A stretch of DNA of 64,000 nt from JAXHUH01 sp034211175 (GTDB lineage Bacteria > Actinomycetota > Acidimicrobiia > Acidimicrobiales > CAIXPF01): positions 19,480-83,479 of the forward strand of contig JAXHUH010000236.1 of the NCBI GenBank assembly GCA_034211175.1. The letters are read 5' to 3'. Below are positions 57,445 to 64,000 of the stretch, piece by piece; position 1 is the stretch's first letter; each line of letters begins with the position of its first letter. Both the position numbers and the translations under genes were made by a program. Below the pieces are notes generated by a model, which made no database searches, was not told the origin of the DNA, and worked only from the letters and a program-made list of their open reading frames with translations.

Positions 57445-58401
57445 TCAGTGGTGGTGGTGCCCGTGCCCGTGATCGTGGCCGTGACGGTGCTCGGCGGCCA
57501 GGTGGGAGTGGCCGACGCCTGCCGGTTGGCCGACGCGGTCCTCGTGGCCCGGGAACGGCAGCCGGTACGAGCAGGTGTCGCAGTTGAGCGTCGGCCGACC
57601 GTCGAGCGCCTCCCGGTACCGGGCCACCATGGTCGGCACGAGCCGGGGATCGGGGCCGAGGTAGCCGGCGTCGACCAGCTCGACGCCACTGTCGGCCGCG
57701 AACGTGGCCATGTCGTCGCGAGCCCGCTCGATCAGCTTCCCGTGGCACAGGAACCAGAAGAAGACGGCGAGGCGATCGGCCCCCAGGCGGCGGCACATCT
57801 CCAGCGCGTCGGGCACCAGCGGTGTGGTCACCCCGGTGAAGCCGGTCTGGGCGAACGGCGCCTTCGACCACTCGGCGACGAGGCGTCCGGCCTTGTGGGC
57901 CTCGGCGTTGGCGTCGGGGTCGGAGGTCCCCCGGGCGATCACGAGCAGCGGGAGGCCGTCGCCGCCGACGCGGGCGAGGTTGTCACCGGCGATGTCGACG
58001 AGGTCGTGGACCACGCCGAAGGGCGAGCCGAACACGATGTCGACGTCGGGGTGGCGCTCACGCCCCTCGAGCACGACGGCGGGCACGTCGCTCTTGCCGT
58101 GCCCCGCGGCCAGCAGCATCAGCGGCAGGACGACGATGCGCCGGCAGCCCCGGGCGACGAGGCGGTCGAGCACCGGACCGGCCGGCGGGTCGCTCATCTC
58201 CAGGAACCCGACGTCGACGGCCACGCCGTCGAGCTCGGGCGCCGCGGCGACCAGGTCGGCGATGGCCCGCACCTGGTCGACCGCGACCGCACACCGTGAG
58301 CCGTGGCCCACGATCAACAGGCCGTCCGTCGCCGGGCCGCCCGGCCGCGGCGAACCGCGGCGCCGGCCGATCGGGATCCCGCCGCGCACGTCGACCAGCA
58401 T
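57445..58401 (-). CDS. cbiX: Sirohydrochlorin cobaltochelatase, long CbiX with His-rich tail
   Basis: 318 aa. Two tandem CbiX-like halves: DGLLIVGHGSRCAVAVDQVRAIADLV with catalytic His, VVLPLMLLAAGHGKSDVPAVVLE, and LAVFFWFLCHGKLIERARDD in the second half. NCDTCSYRLPFPG near 270 matches the C-x2-C of long CbiX, which can bind an Fe-S cluster, and the final 21 residues contain 11 His. Inserts Co2+ into sirohydrochlorin (early route). It diverges from the cobI operon; upstream spacing about 200 nt. Start ATG 58401 is plausible but an internal start is possible. Confidence 0.9.
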   Translation of the reverse strand: MLVDVRGGIPIGRRRGSPRPGGPATDGLLIVGHGSRCAVAVDQVRAIADLVAAAPELDGVAVDVGFLEMSDPPAGPVLDRLVARGCRRIVVLPLMLLAAGHGKSDVPAVVLEGRERHPDVDIVFGSPFGVVHDLVDIAGDNLARVGGDGLPLLVIARGTSDPDANAEAHKAGRLVAEWSKAPFAQTGFTGVTTPLVPDALEMCRRLGADRLAVFFWFLCHGKLIERARDDMATFAADSGVELVDAGYLGPDPRLVPTMVARYREALDGRPTLNCDTCSYRLPFPGHEDRVGQPAGVGHSHLAAEHRHGHDHGHGHHHH

Positions 58402-58583
58402 CAGCGGACCCCGGCGGTGGCGGGGCGATCGGCGTGGGCGGGTCGGGACATGGGGCTCCTCTGATGGGTCATGGCGGGGTGGGCCGTGGGCCGGGCTTGC
58501 CGGCGCGGGCCTCGGCGGCCGGTGTGGGAGGCAACCGCACCGTTCGATGATCGCCCAACCGGCCGTGGCTGGCCGAATCGTGC

Positions 58584-58602
58584 CCTACGTCCTACCCTAC
58601 GT
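58584..58602. promoter_or_regulatory. CCTAC direct repeats before the RHH-CobI gene
   Basis: CCTACGT at 58584-58590, CCTAC at 58591-58595, CCTACGT at 58596-58602, ending 2 nt before the GTG. Short direct repeats are typical ribbon-helix-helix operators, and the first gene product carries such a domain. The -10 hexamer TACCCT (58593-58598) is inside them. Confidence 0.45.
58593..58598 (+). promoter_or_regulatory. Candidate -10 element (TACCCT)
   Basis: Six nt before GTG 58605; predicts a leaderless transcript for the cobI-cobM-cobL-cbiG/cobJ-cobH operon. Confidence 0.4.
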
Positions 58603-58604
58603 CG

Positions 58605-59492
58605 GTGCGCAAGACGTCGGTCTACCTTCCCGAGACGCTCAAGCGCCGCCTGCGCGCCCGCTCGGAGGCCTCGGGCCGCTCCGAGGCCGAGCTGATCCGC
58701 GCCTCGATCGAGGCCGCGCTCGAGCAGTCTCCCACGCCATCGGCAACCGCCGATCCACCGGTACCGGGCCGCCTCGTCGGCGTCGGCGTCGGTCCCGGGT
58801 CACCCGACCTGCTCACGGTGCGGGCCCTCGCCGCGCTCCGTCGGGCCGACCGGGTGCTGGCGCCGACCACCGCGTCGGTCGCGGTCGGCCGGGCCGAGCA
58901 GATCGTGCGCCAGGCCGCGCCCGATGTCGCGCTCGATCGGGTCGAGTTCGTCATGGCGGCCGACCACGCGGCCCGGGCCGGAGCGCTGGGGGTGGCGTGC
59001 GACCTGGTGACCGCGCACCTGGCCGCCGGTGAGGAGGTGGCGTTCATCACCCTCGGCGACCCCAACACCTACTCGACGTTCGGGTCGGTGGCGGCCGGTG
59101 TTCGCGCCCGCCGGCCGGACACCCCGGTGGTGACCGTGCCCGGCATCATGGCGTTCCAGGCGCTGGCGACCGAGGCCGGCGTCGACCTGGTCGACGAGGA
59201 GCAGTCGCTCGTGTTGCTCGCGGCCCGCGCCGGCGACGCGGAGATCGACGCCGCGCTCGCCGACCCGACGAGGACGGTCGTGCTCTACAAGGGTGGTGCC
59301 CGCCTCGGTGCGCTCGCCGACCGCCTCGAGCGGGCCGGCCGCCTCGACGGCGCCGTTCTCGGCGAGCTGCTGGGCATGAACGGTGAGCGGGTGGCGGCGG
59401 TCGCCGACGTCCGTGACCGGGCCGCCAGCTACCTGTCGTCGATCATCGTGCCCGCCAGCGACGGCGCCGGGCCCGTGCCGGAGCCCCGATGA
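58605..59492 (+). CDS. cobI: Ribbon-helix-helix domain fused to precorrin-2 C20-methyltransferase
   Basis: 295 aa. Residues 1-39 (RKTSVYLPETLKRRLRARSE, GRSEAELIRASIEAAL) are a complete CopG/VapB-like ribbon-helix-helix DNA-binding domain; a 14-residue linker leads to a tetrapyrrole methylase domain: GRLVGVGVGPGSPDLLTVRA, GEEVAFITLGDPNTYSTFGS, VVTVPGIMAFQALATEAG. The enzyme adds the C20 methyl of corrin. The fusion is in one frame with no stop; RHH proteins bind DNA as dimers, and CobI is also dimeric, so the enzyme could act as its own repressor. First gene of a coupled operon. Confidence 0.88.
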   Translation: MRKTSVYLPETLKRRLRARSEASGRSEAELIRASIEAALEQSPTPSATADPPVPGRLVGVGVGPGSPDLLTVRALAALRRADRVLAPTTASVAVGRAEQIVRQAAPDVALDRVEFVMAADHAARAGALGVACDLVTAHLAAGEEVAFITLGDPNTYSTFGSVAAGVRARRPDTPVVTVPGIMAFQALATEAGVDLVDEEQSLVLLAARAGDAEIDAALADPTRTVVLYKGGARLGALADRLERAGRLDGAVLGELLGMNGERVAAVADVRDRAASYLSSIIVPASDGAGPVPEPR

Positions 59493-60301
59493 TCTCCTTC
59501 GTCGGCGCCGGTCCGGGCGCGGCAGACCTGATCACGCTGCGGGGCGCGGACCGCCTCGCGAAGGCCGACATCGTCATCTGGGCGTCGTCGCTCGTGCCCG
59601 AGGCCCTGCTCGGCCACTGCCACGACGGGGTCACGGTCCACGACTCGGCGACGATGACCCTCGAGGACGTGCTCGAGGTCTACGAGGCGTCGCCCGATGC
59701 CCGCATCGTCCGTCTCCACTCGGGCGACCCCGCCGTCTACGGGGCGATCCAGGAGCAGATCGACTGGTGCGTCGCCCGCGAGCGCTCCTTCGAGATCGTT
59801 CCTGGCGTCACCTCGGTCGCCGGAGCGGCCGCTGAGATCGGCCGGGAGCTGACGATCCCGAAGCGGGGACAGAGCGTCGTGCTGACCCGCCCGGCCGGGC
59901 GGACCGCGGCGTCGATGCGCCCGGGTGAGGAGCTGGCCTCGTTCGCGACCCACGGCACGACGATGGCCGTCTTCCTGGCCGGGGCCCGCCCCGACGAGAT
60001 CCAGGCCGACCTGCTCGGCCCGACGAGTGGCTACACCGCCGACACCCCGGCGGTCGTGCTCGTGCGGGCGACCTGGCCCGACCAGCAGATCGTGCGCACG
60101 AACCTCGGCGGGCTGGCCGACGCCATCCGCTCCACCGGCGCGACGATGACCGTGCTGGTGCTGGTCGGCGACGTGCTCGACGAGCGCCCGGTCGAGGCCC
60201 GAAGCCACCTCTACGACCCGAGCTACACGACGACCTACCGGCTCCGGTCGGCCGCCGGCACGACCGAGGGCCGGGCCAGTCGCCACCGGCGCAGCTCGTG
60301 A
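59489..60301 (+). CDS. cobM: Precorrin-4 C11-methyltransferase
   Basis: 270 aa. SAM-dependent tetrapyrrole methylase: ISFVGAGPGAADLITLRGADRLAKADIVIWASSLVPEALL, RLHSGDPAVYGAIQEQIDW, VPGVTSVAGAAAEIGRELT. Placement of the C11 methyl (CobM/CbiF). The C-terminal 20 residues are Arg-rich and unconserved. ATGA overlap with the cobI stop. Confidence 0.94.
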   Translation: MISFVGAGPGAADLITLRGADRLAKADIVIWASSLVPEALLGHCHDGVTVHDSATMTLEDVLEVYEASPDARIVRLHSGDPAVYGAIQEQIDWCVARERSFEIVPGVTSVAGAAAEIGRELTIPKRGQSVVLTRPAGRTAASMRPGEELASFATHGTTMAVFLAGARPDEIQADLLGPTSGYTADTPAVVLVRATWPDQQIVRTNLGGLADAIRSTGATMTVLVLVGDVLDERPVEARSHLYDPSYTTTYRLRSAAGTTEGRASRHRRSS

Positions 60302-60316
60302 CCCGTCCCCACCCGG

Positions 60317-61501
60317 GTGCGTCCCGTGGCTGAGCGCGTCGACGTCGTCGGCCTCGTCGGCGGCGAGTGGTTCGGTCCCGACGCCGTGGCGGCGCTGCGC
60401 GCGGCCGATGTGATCGTCGGCGCGAACCGCCACCTCGATGCCGTGCCCACCGACGCCGCGGGCGAGCGGGTCCGGCTGGGCGCGGTCGCCGGGCTCGTCG
60501 ACCTGGTCGAGCAGCGCACCGGACGGATCAGCGTGCTCGCAAGCGGCGACCCGGGGTTCTTCGGGATCGGGCGCCTGCTCGTCGGCCGGTTCGGGTCGAT
60601 GGTGCGCCTCCATCCGGCGCCCTCGTCGGTCGCCCTGGCGTTCGCCCGGGCGGGGCTGTGCTGGGACGACGCCACGGTCGTGTCGTGCCATGGCCGATCG
60701 CTCGATGCCGCGCTCGACACCCTCGTCGACGAGCGCAAGGTCGCCGTGCTGTGCTCGCCGGAGGTGCCACCCGAGGCGATCGGTGCCGCGCTGGTCGAGC
60801 GGGGTGTCGCCGAGCGCGACATCTGGGTCGCGTCCCGGCTCGGCGAGAACGACGAGTCCGTCTCCCACACCGACCTCGCCGGCCTCGCCGCCGGCCGGTT
60901 CGAGGCGCTGTCGGTCGTCGTGATGGTCGCGCCCGGCGCCGCCGTCGCCCCCGACGCCCGGCTCCGGTGGGGCCGGCCGGTCCACTGCTACGAGCACCGG
61001 GCGTCGATGATCACCAAGCCCGAGGTGCGCGCCGTGGTGCTGTCCAAGTTGGAGCTGGCCGGTGCGTCGACGTTGTGGGACGTCGGCGCGGCCAGCGGCA
61101 GCGTCGCCATCGAGGCGTGCCGGTTGGCGCCGGGCCTGCGGGCGTGGGCGGCGGAGCGCCGAGCCGACGACTGCGACCGCATCCGGGGGAACGCGGCCGA
61201 CGTGCCGGTCACCGTGGTCGAGGGCGAGGCCCCCGGCTGCCTGGCCGACCTGCCCGACCCCGACCGCGCGTTCGTCGGAGGCGGCGGGCTCGACGTCCTC
61301 GACGCCGTCCGGGCCCGGGTCCGCGCCGGCGGCGTCGTCGTCGCCACCTACGCAACCCTCGGCCCGGCGGACGCGGCCGCCGCCCGCCTCGGGGAGCTCG
61401 TCCAGCTCCAGGTGAGCCGGGCCCGCCCGATCGGTTCGACGCCCGAGCGCCGCCTCGAGGCCGAGAACCCGGTGTTCGTCGCATGGGGGACGATCTCGTG
61501 A
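60317..61501 (+). CDS. cobL: Precorrin-6Y C5,15-methyltransferase (CbiE-CbiT fusion)
   Basis: 394 aa. N-terminal CbiE part (VIVGANRHLDAV, LASGDPGFFGIGRLL, HPAPSSVALAFARAGLCWDD) methylates C5; C-terminal CbiT part (MITKPEVRAVVLSKLELAGASTLWDVGAASGSVAIEA, DRAFVGGGG) methylates C15 and decarboxylates. GTG 60317 or GTG 60326 may be the start. The stop overlaps the next GTG. Confidence 0.94.
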   Translation: MRPVAERVDVVGLVGGEWFGPDAVAALRAADVIVGANRHLDAVPTDAAGERVRLGAVAGLVDLVEQRTGRISVLASGDPGFFGIGRLLVGRFGSMVRLHPAPSSVALAFARAGLCWDDATVVSCHGRSLDAALDTLVDERKVAVLCSPEVPPEAIGAALVERGVAERDIWVASRLGENDESVSHTDLAGLAAGRFEALSVVVMVAPGAAVAPDARLRWGRPVHCYEHRASMITKPEVRAVVLSKLELAGASTLWDVGAASGSVAIEACRLAPGLRAWAAERRADDCDRIRGNAADVPVTVVEGEAPGCLADLPDPDRAFVGGGGLDVLDAVRARVRAGGVVVATYATLGPADAAAARLGELVQLQVSRARPIGSTPERRLEAENPVFVAWGTIS

Positions 61502-63144
61502 TCCTGTCGATCAGCCTGACCGACGCCGGTGCCGAGCGCGCCGCGCTCCTCCCTCACCGCCACATCCGCGGCGACCTGGCCGCCACGGTGCGGGCCCACT
61601 GGGACGAGGTCGACGGCTTCGTGCTGTTCTGCGCGACCGGGATCGCGGTGCGGGTGATCGCGCCGCTGCTCGGCGCCAAGGACACCGACCCCGCGGTCGT
61701 CTGCGTCGACGAGGCCGGACGGTTCGCGGTGGCGCTGTGCGGCGGCCACGGCGGCGGGGCGAACGACCTGGCCCGCTCGGTCGCCGAGCTCCTCGGCGCC
61801 GAGGCCGTCGTGACCACCGCGACCGACACCACCGGGGTCGTCGCCCTCGACGACATCCCCCGGTGCACGGCGCGGGGCGACATCGCCGGCGTCGCCCGGG
61901 CGATGCTCGACGGCGAGGCGCCGGCGGTCGTGCGCGAGCTCGACTGGCCCGTCCCCCTCGACGGCTCGCCGAACGGCACCGCCGGCACCGTGCTCGTCAC
62001 CGACCGGGCCGTCGAGCCCCGATCCGGGACCGTCGTGCTGTGCCCCCACGACCTGGTCGTCGGTGTGGGCGCGTCGACCGGAGCCCCGGCCGGCGCCGCC
62101 GCCGAGCTCCTCGCCGCCGCCCTCGCCGACGCCGGGCTGCACCCCGACGCGATCGGTCTCGTCGCCACCATCGACCGCCGCGCCGACGACCCGGTCGTCA
62201 CGTCGCTGGGTCACCCGATCCGTGCCTTCGACGCCGATGCACTGGCGGGCGTCGAGGTGCCGAACCCGTCCGACGTCGTCCGCTCCGAGGTCGGCACGGC
62301 CAGCGTGGCCGAGGCCGCCGCGCTCCTGGCCGCCGGGCCCGACGCCACCCTCGTGGTCGAGAAGCGCAAGGGCGCCGAGGCGACCGTCGCCATCGCCCGC
62401 CGGGCACGGCCCGAGGGCTCGCTCGCGGTCGTCGGGCTCGGCCCCGGCCACGCCCGCCACCGGACGCCGCAGGCGACCGCAGCGATCCGGGACGCCGACA
62501 CCGTGATCGGCTACGACGTCTACGTCGACCAGTGCACCGCGCTGCTGTCACCGGCCCAGGAGGTCGTTCGCAGCCCGATCGGCGCCGAGGCCGACCGCTG
62601 CGCCGAGGCACTCAAGCGGGCCGCGGCCGGCCAGCGGGTCGCGCTGGTGTGCTCGGGCGACCCCGGCGTGTTCGCCATGGCGACCCTCGTGCTCGAGCTG
62701 GCGCCGGCCCACGGGTCGCCGCCGGTGACCATCGTCCCCGGGGTGACCGCGGGACTGGCCGCGTCGGCGCTGCTCGGCGCGCCGCTCGGCCACGACCACG
62801 CGCTGATCAGCCTGTCCGATCTGATGACCCCGTGGGAGGCGATCGAGCAGCGGCTCGAGGCCGCGGCCGCCGCCGACCTGGTCACCGTCCTCTACAACCC
62901 CCGCTCGCGGCGGCGGACCCGCCAGTTGGAGATCGCCCGCGAGATCTTCGCCGGCCACCGACCGGCCTCGACGCCCGTCGCGGTCGTCACCGACGCCACC
63001 CGGCCCGGTGAGCGGACGTGGGTCGGGCCGCTCTCGGAGTTCGACCCGACCACGGTCGACATGTTCTCCCTGGTCGTCGTCGGCTCGTCGGCCACCCGGA
63101 TCATCGGCGGTCGCATGGTCACGCCCCGCGGGTACGAACCGTGA
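61498..63144 (+). CDS. CbiG-CobJ fusion: cobalt-precorrin-5A hydrolase and precorrin-3B C17-methyltransferase
   Basis: 548 aa. Residues 1-300 are CbiG (FVLFCATGIAVRVIAPLLGAKDTDPAVVCVDEAGRFAVALCGGHGGGANDLA; GVGASTGAPAGAAAELLAAAL), which opens the delta-lactone in the cobalt-first route. Residues 308-548 are CobJ/CbiH (SLAVVGLGPGHARHRTPQATAAI, VCSGDPGVFAMATLVLE, VPGVTAGLAASALLGAPLGHDHALISLSDLMTPW, TVLYNPRSRRRT). This supports ring contraction without CobG. 4-nt overlaps on both sides. Confidence 0.94.
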   Translation: MILSISLTDAGAERAALLPHRHIRGDLAATVRAHWDEVDGFVLFCATGIAVRVIAPLLGAKDTDPAVVCVDEAGRFAVALCGGHGGGANDLARSVAELLGAEAVVTTATDTTGVVALDDIPRCTARGDIAGVARAMLDGEAPAVVRELDWPVPLDGSPNGTAGTVLVTDRAVEPRSGTVVLCPHDLVVGVGASTGAPAGAAAELLAAALADAGLHPDAIGLVATIDRRADDPVVTSLGHPIRAFDADALAGVEVPNPSDVVRSEVGTASVAEAAALLAAGPDATLVVEKRKGAEATVAIARRARPEGSLAVVGLGPGHARHRTPQATAAIRDADTVIGYDVYVDQCTALLSPAQEVVRSPIGAEADRCAEALKRAAAGQRVALVCSGDPGVFAMATLVLELAPAHGSPPVTIVPGVTAGLAASALLGAPLGHDHALISLSDLMTPWEAIEQRLEAAAAADLVTVLYNPRSRRRTRQLEIAREIFAGHRPASTPVAVVTDATRPGERTWVGPLSEFDPTTVDMFSLVVVGSSATRIIGGRMVTPRGYEP

Positions 63145-63803
63145 CCGCCCGGCCCGAGCCGTCGGCCCACGACGTGACCGTGCCCCACCCCATCGAGCCC
63201 CACCCCATCGAGACAGAGAGCTACCGGATCCTCGACGAGCGGGTCGACCTCTCGCACCTCGGCGACGGGGAGCGGGCGATCGTCGGCCGGATGATCCACG
63301 CCACCGCCGACCTGTCGTTCGCCGAGACCGCCCGCATCGGCGCCGACGCGGTCGATGCGCTCACGGCCGCGATCGGGCGGGGTGCGCCGGTGATCGTCGA
63401 CGCCGCGATGGTCGCGGCCGGGATCACCCGGTACCCGACCTCGTGCCTGCTCGCCGAGGTGCCGGTGGCGCCGGAGGGCTCGACCCGCTCGGCCGCCGCG
63501 TTCCGCCTCGCCGCGCAGCGTCACCCGACCGGTGCGGTGTTCGTGATCGGCAACGCCCCGACCGCCCTGGTCGAGCTGATCGACCTGGCGGAGGCCGGGT
63601 CGGTGTCACCGGCCGCGGTGGTCGGCCTGCCGGTCGGTTTCGTCGGTGCCGCCGAGTCGAAGGCCCGGTTGTGGGCCAGCGCGCTGGCGCCGATCTCGGT
63701 GACCAACGTCGGCGAGCGCGGCGGCAGCCCGCCCGCCGCCGGGGCCGTGAACGCGATCGTCCGCCGCGTCGCCGCGACGCAGGCCACGGGAGCCGGTCGA
63801 TGA
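63141..63803 (+). CDS. cobH: Precorrin-8X methylmutase
   Basis: 220 aa. Moves the C11 methyl to C12 to give hydrogenobyrinate (CobH/CbiC). RMIHATADLSFAETARIG holds the catalytic His; VIVDAAMVAAGITRYP, AVFVIGNAPTALVELIDL and VGLPVGFVGAAESKARL follow. The first 25 residues contain a small internal repeat (PHPIE twice). Last gene of the operon in this window. Confidence 0.95.
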   Translation: MTARPEPSAHDVTVPHPIEPHPIETESYRILDERVDLSHLGDGERAIVGRMIHATADLSFAETARIGADAVDALTAAIGRGAPVIVDAAMVAAGITRYPTSCLLAEVPVAPEGSTRSAAAFRLAAQRHPTGAVFVIGNAPTALVELIDLAEAGSVSPAAVVGLPVGFVGAAESKARLWASALAPISVTNVGERGGSPPAAGAVNAIVRRVAATQATGAGR

Positions 63804-64000
63804 GGCTCGGGACGCGCGCCACCTCGGGGCGACACCGCAACCCCGGTGTCGGCGTCGCAGGGTGCTCGCGCGCCACCTCGGAGCGACAACGGTGCGACGA
63901 GCGCGGGGTGATGCGGGTCGGGCCTGCCGCCACGTCGGAGCGACACCGCGACGGCGGTGGCGGCAACGCCGGGTCCGCGCGCGCCACCTCGGAGCGACAA
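63804..64000. repeat. Degenerate spaced repeats, four copies, running off the window
   Basis: An 18-bp core GCGCCACCTCGGAGCGAC (with variants) begins at 63817, 63870, 63927 and 63981; spacings 53, 57 and 54 bp. Flanks differ between copies. The 53/57 spacing breaks any reading frame, so it is not a coding repeat. One 21-bp stretch also occurs in the ChlID gene at 20875. Confidence 0.7.

Larger units (their letters stand above)
58402..58604. other. Divergent promoter region cbiX / cobI
   Basis: About 200 bp. No riboswitch recognised. The cobI side has three CCTAC direct repeats and a -10-like hexamer; nothing else stands out. Confidence 0.5.

Noticed and set aside
63817..63998. CRISPR-like spaced repeats at the window end
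   Set aside because: Four short repeats at 53-57 bp intervals look array-like, but the repeat is only 18-21 bp, copies differ, no cas gene is present, and one copy occurs inside a coding gene at 20875.

Overview
This is high-GC DNA with dense operons, frequent GTG starts and 4-base start/stop overlaps. It carries a conservon (an actinobacterial cvnABCD cluster), DUF2510, DUF3072 and TIGR03086 proteins, and an aerobic-type cobaltochelatase CobN with a fused ChlI/ChlD partner. These point to a free-living actinobacterium; an Acidimicrobiia-like lineage is my guess, not shown. No rRNA, tRNA, insertion sequence, prophage or CRISPR array was seen.

Layout. 59-1781: cobalt-type nitrile hydratase alpha, beta and activator. 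2141-5613: conservon (sensor ATPase, roadblock, DUF742, GTPase). It is followed by a HerA/FtsK-like ATPase (5696-8182), a TRAFs-binding-domain (DUF4071) protein (8298-9683), a 2Fe-2S ferredoxin fused to a DUF6925-like domain (9770-10864) and a GT-C membrane glycosyltransferase. 13975-21815: first B12 locus, with a cobalamin riboswitch, a His-tailed FhuF-like protein, convergent cobO, a second FhuF-like protein, cobN and a ChlID chelatase subunit. 21871-24725: lipoprotein, DUF3072 protein and VapBC. A polar-amino-acid-type ABC operon ending in a MarR gene (27594 back to 24156) diverges from a CapA / CoA-transferase / MFS / 2-hydroxyacyl-CoA-dehydratase-like operon (27813-33839). 33922-43751: MacB/FtsX-type ABC exporter, alpha/beta hydrolase, thiolase, a truncated AAA ATPase, VOC protein, CoA-binding protein, MetY and TetR. 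44458-47571: truncated toxin-antitoxin remnant, an 89-bp tandem repeat, and a DrrAB-type exporter with PadR. 47608-53980: second B12 locus, with a riboswitch then cobU-cobS-cbiB-cobT-cobQ-cobC. 54115-57360: IclR, DUF2510-DUF4041 and LacI genes. 57445-63803: third B12 locus, with CbiX and a divergent operon of an RHH-CobI fusion, cobM, cobL, cbiG-cobJ and cobH. The window ends in degenerate repeats.

How it works together. The three B12 blocks cover most of corrin synthesis, cobalt insertion, adenosylation, side-chain attachment and nucleotide-loop assembly. CobA/SUMT, CbiD or CobF, CobK/CbiJ and CobB/CbiA are not in the window. Early-insertion (CbiX, CbiG) and late-insertion (CobN, ChlID) hallmarks coexist. 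Cobalt is a recurring theme: Co-type nitrile hydratase, two chelatase systems, two His-rich tails, and FhuF-like Fe-S proteins placed where a cobalt reductase would be expected. The most unusual items are the ribbon-helix-helix-CobI fusion, the riboswitch-linked FhuF pair beside cobO/cobN, and a 2-hydroxyacyl-CoA-dehydratase-like pair whose second subunit has no cysteine.

At least eight genes look leaderless (a TAnnnT -10 hexamer 6-8 nt before an ATG/GTG). Five genes are preceded by a short ORF whose stop overlaps their start as ATGA. All calls come from reading the sequence; no database search was run.
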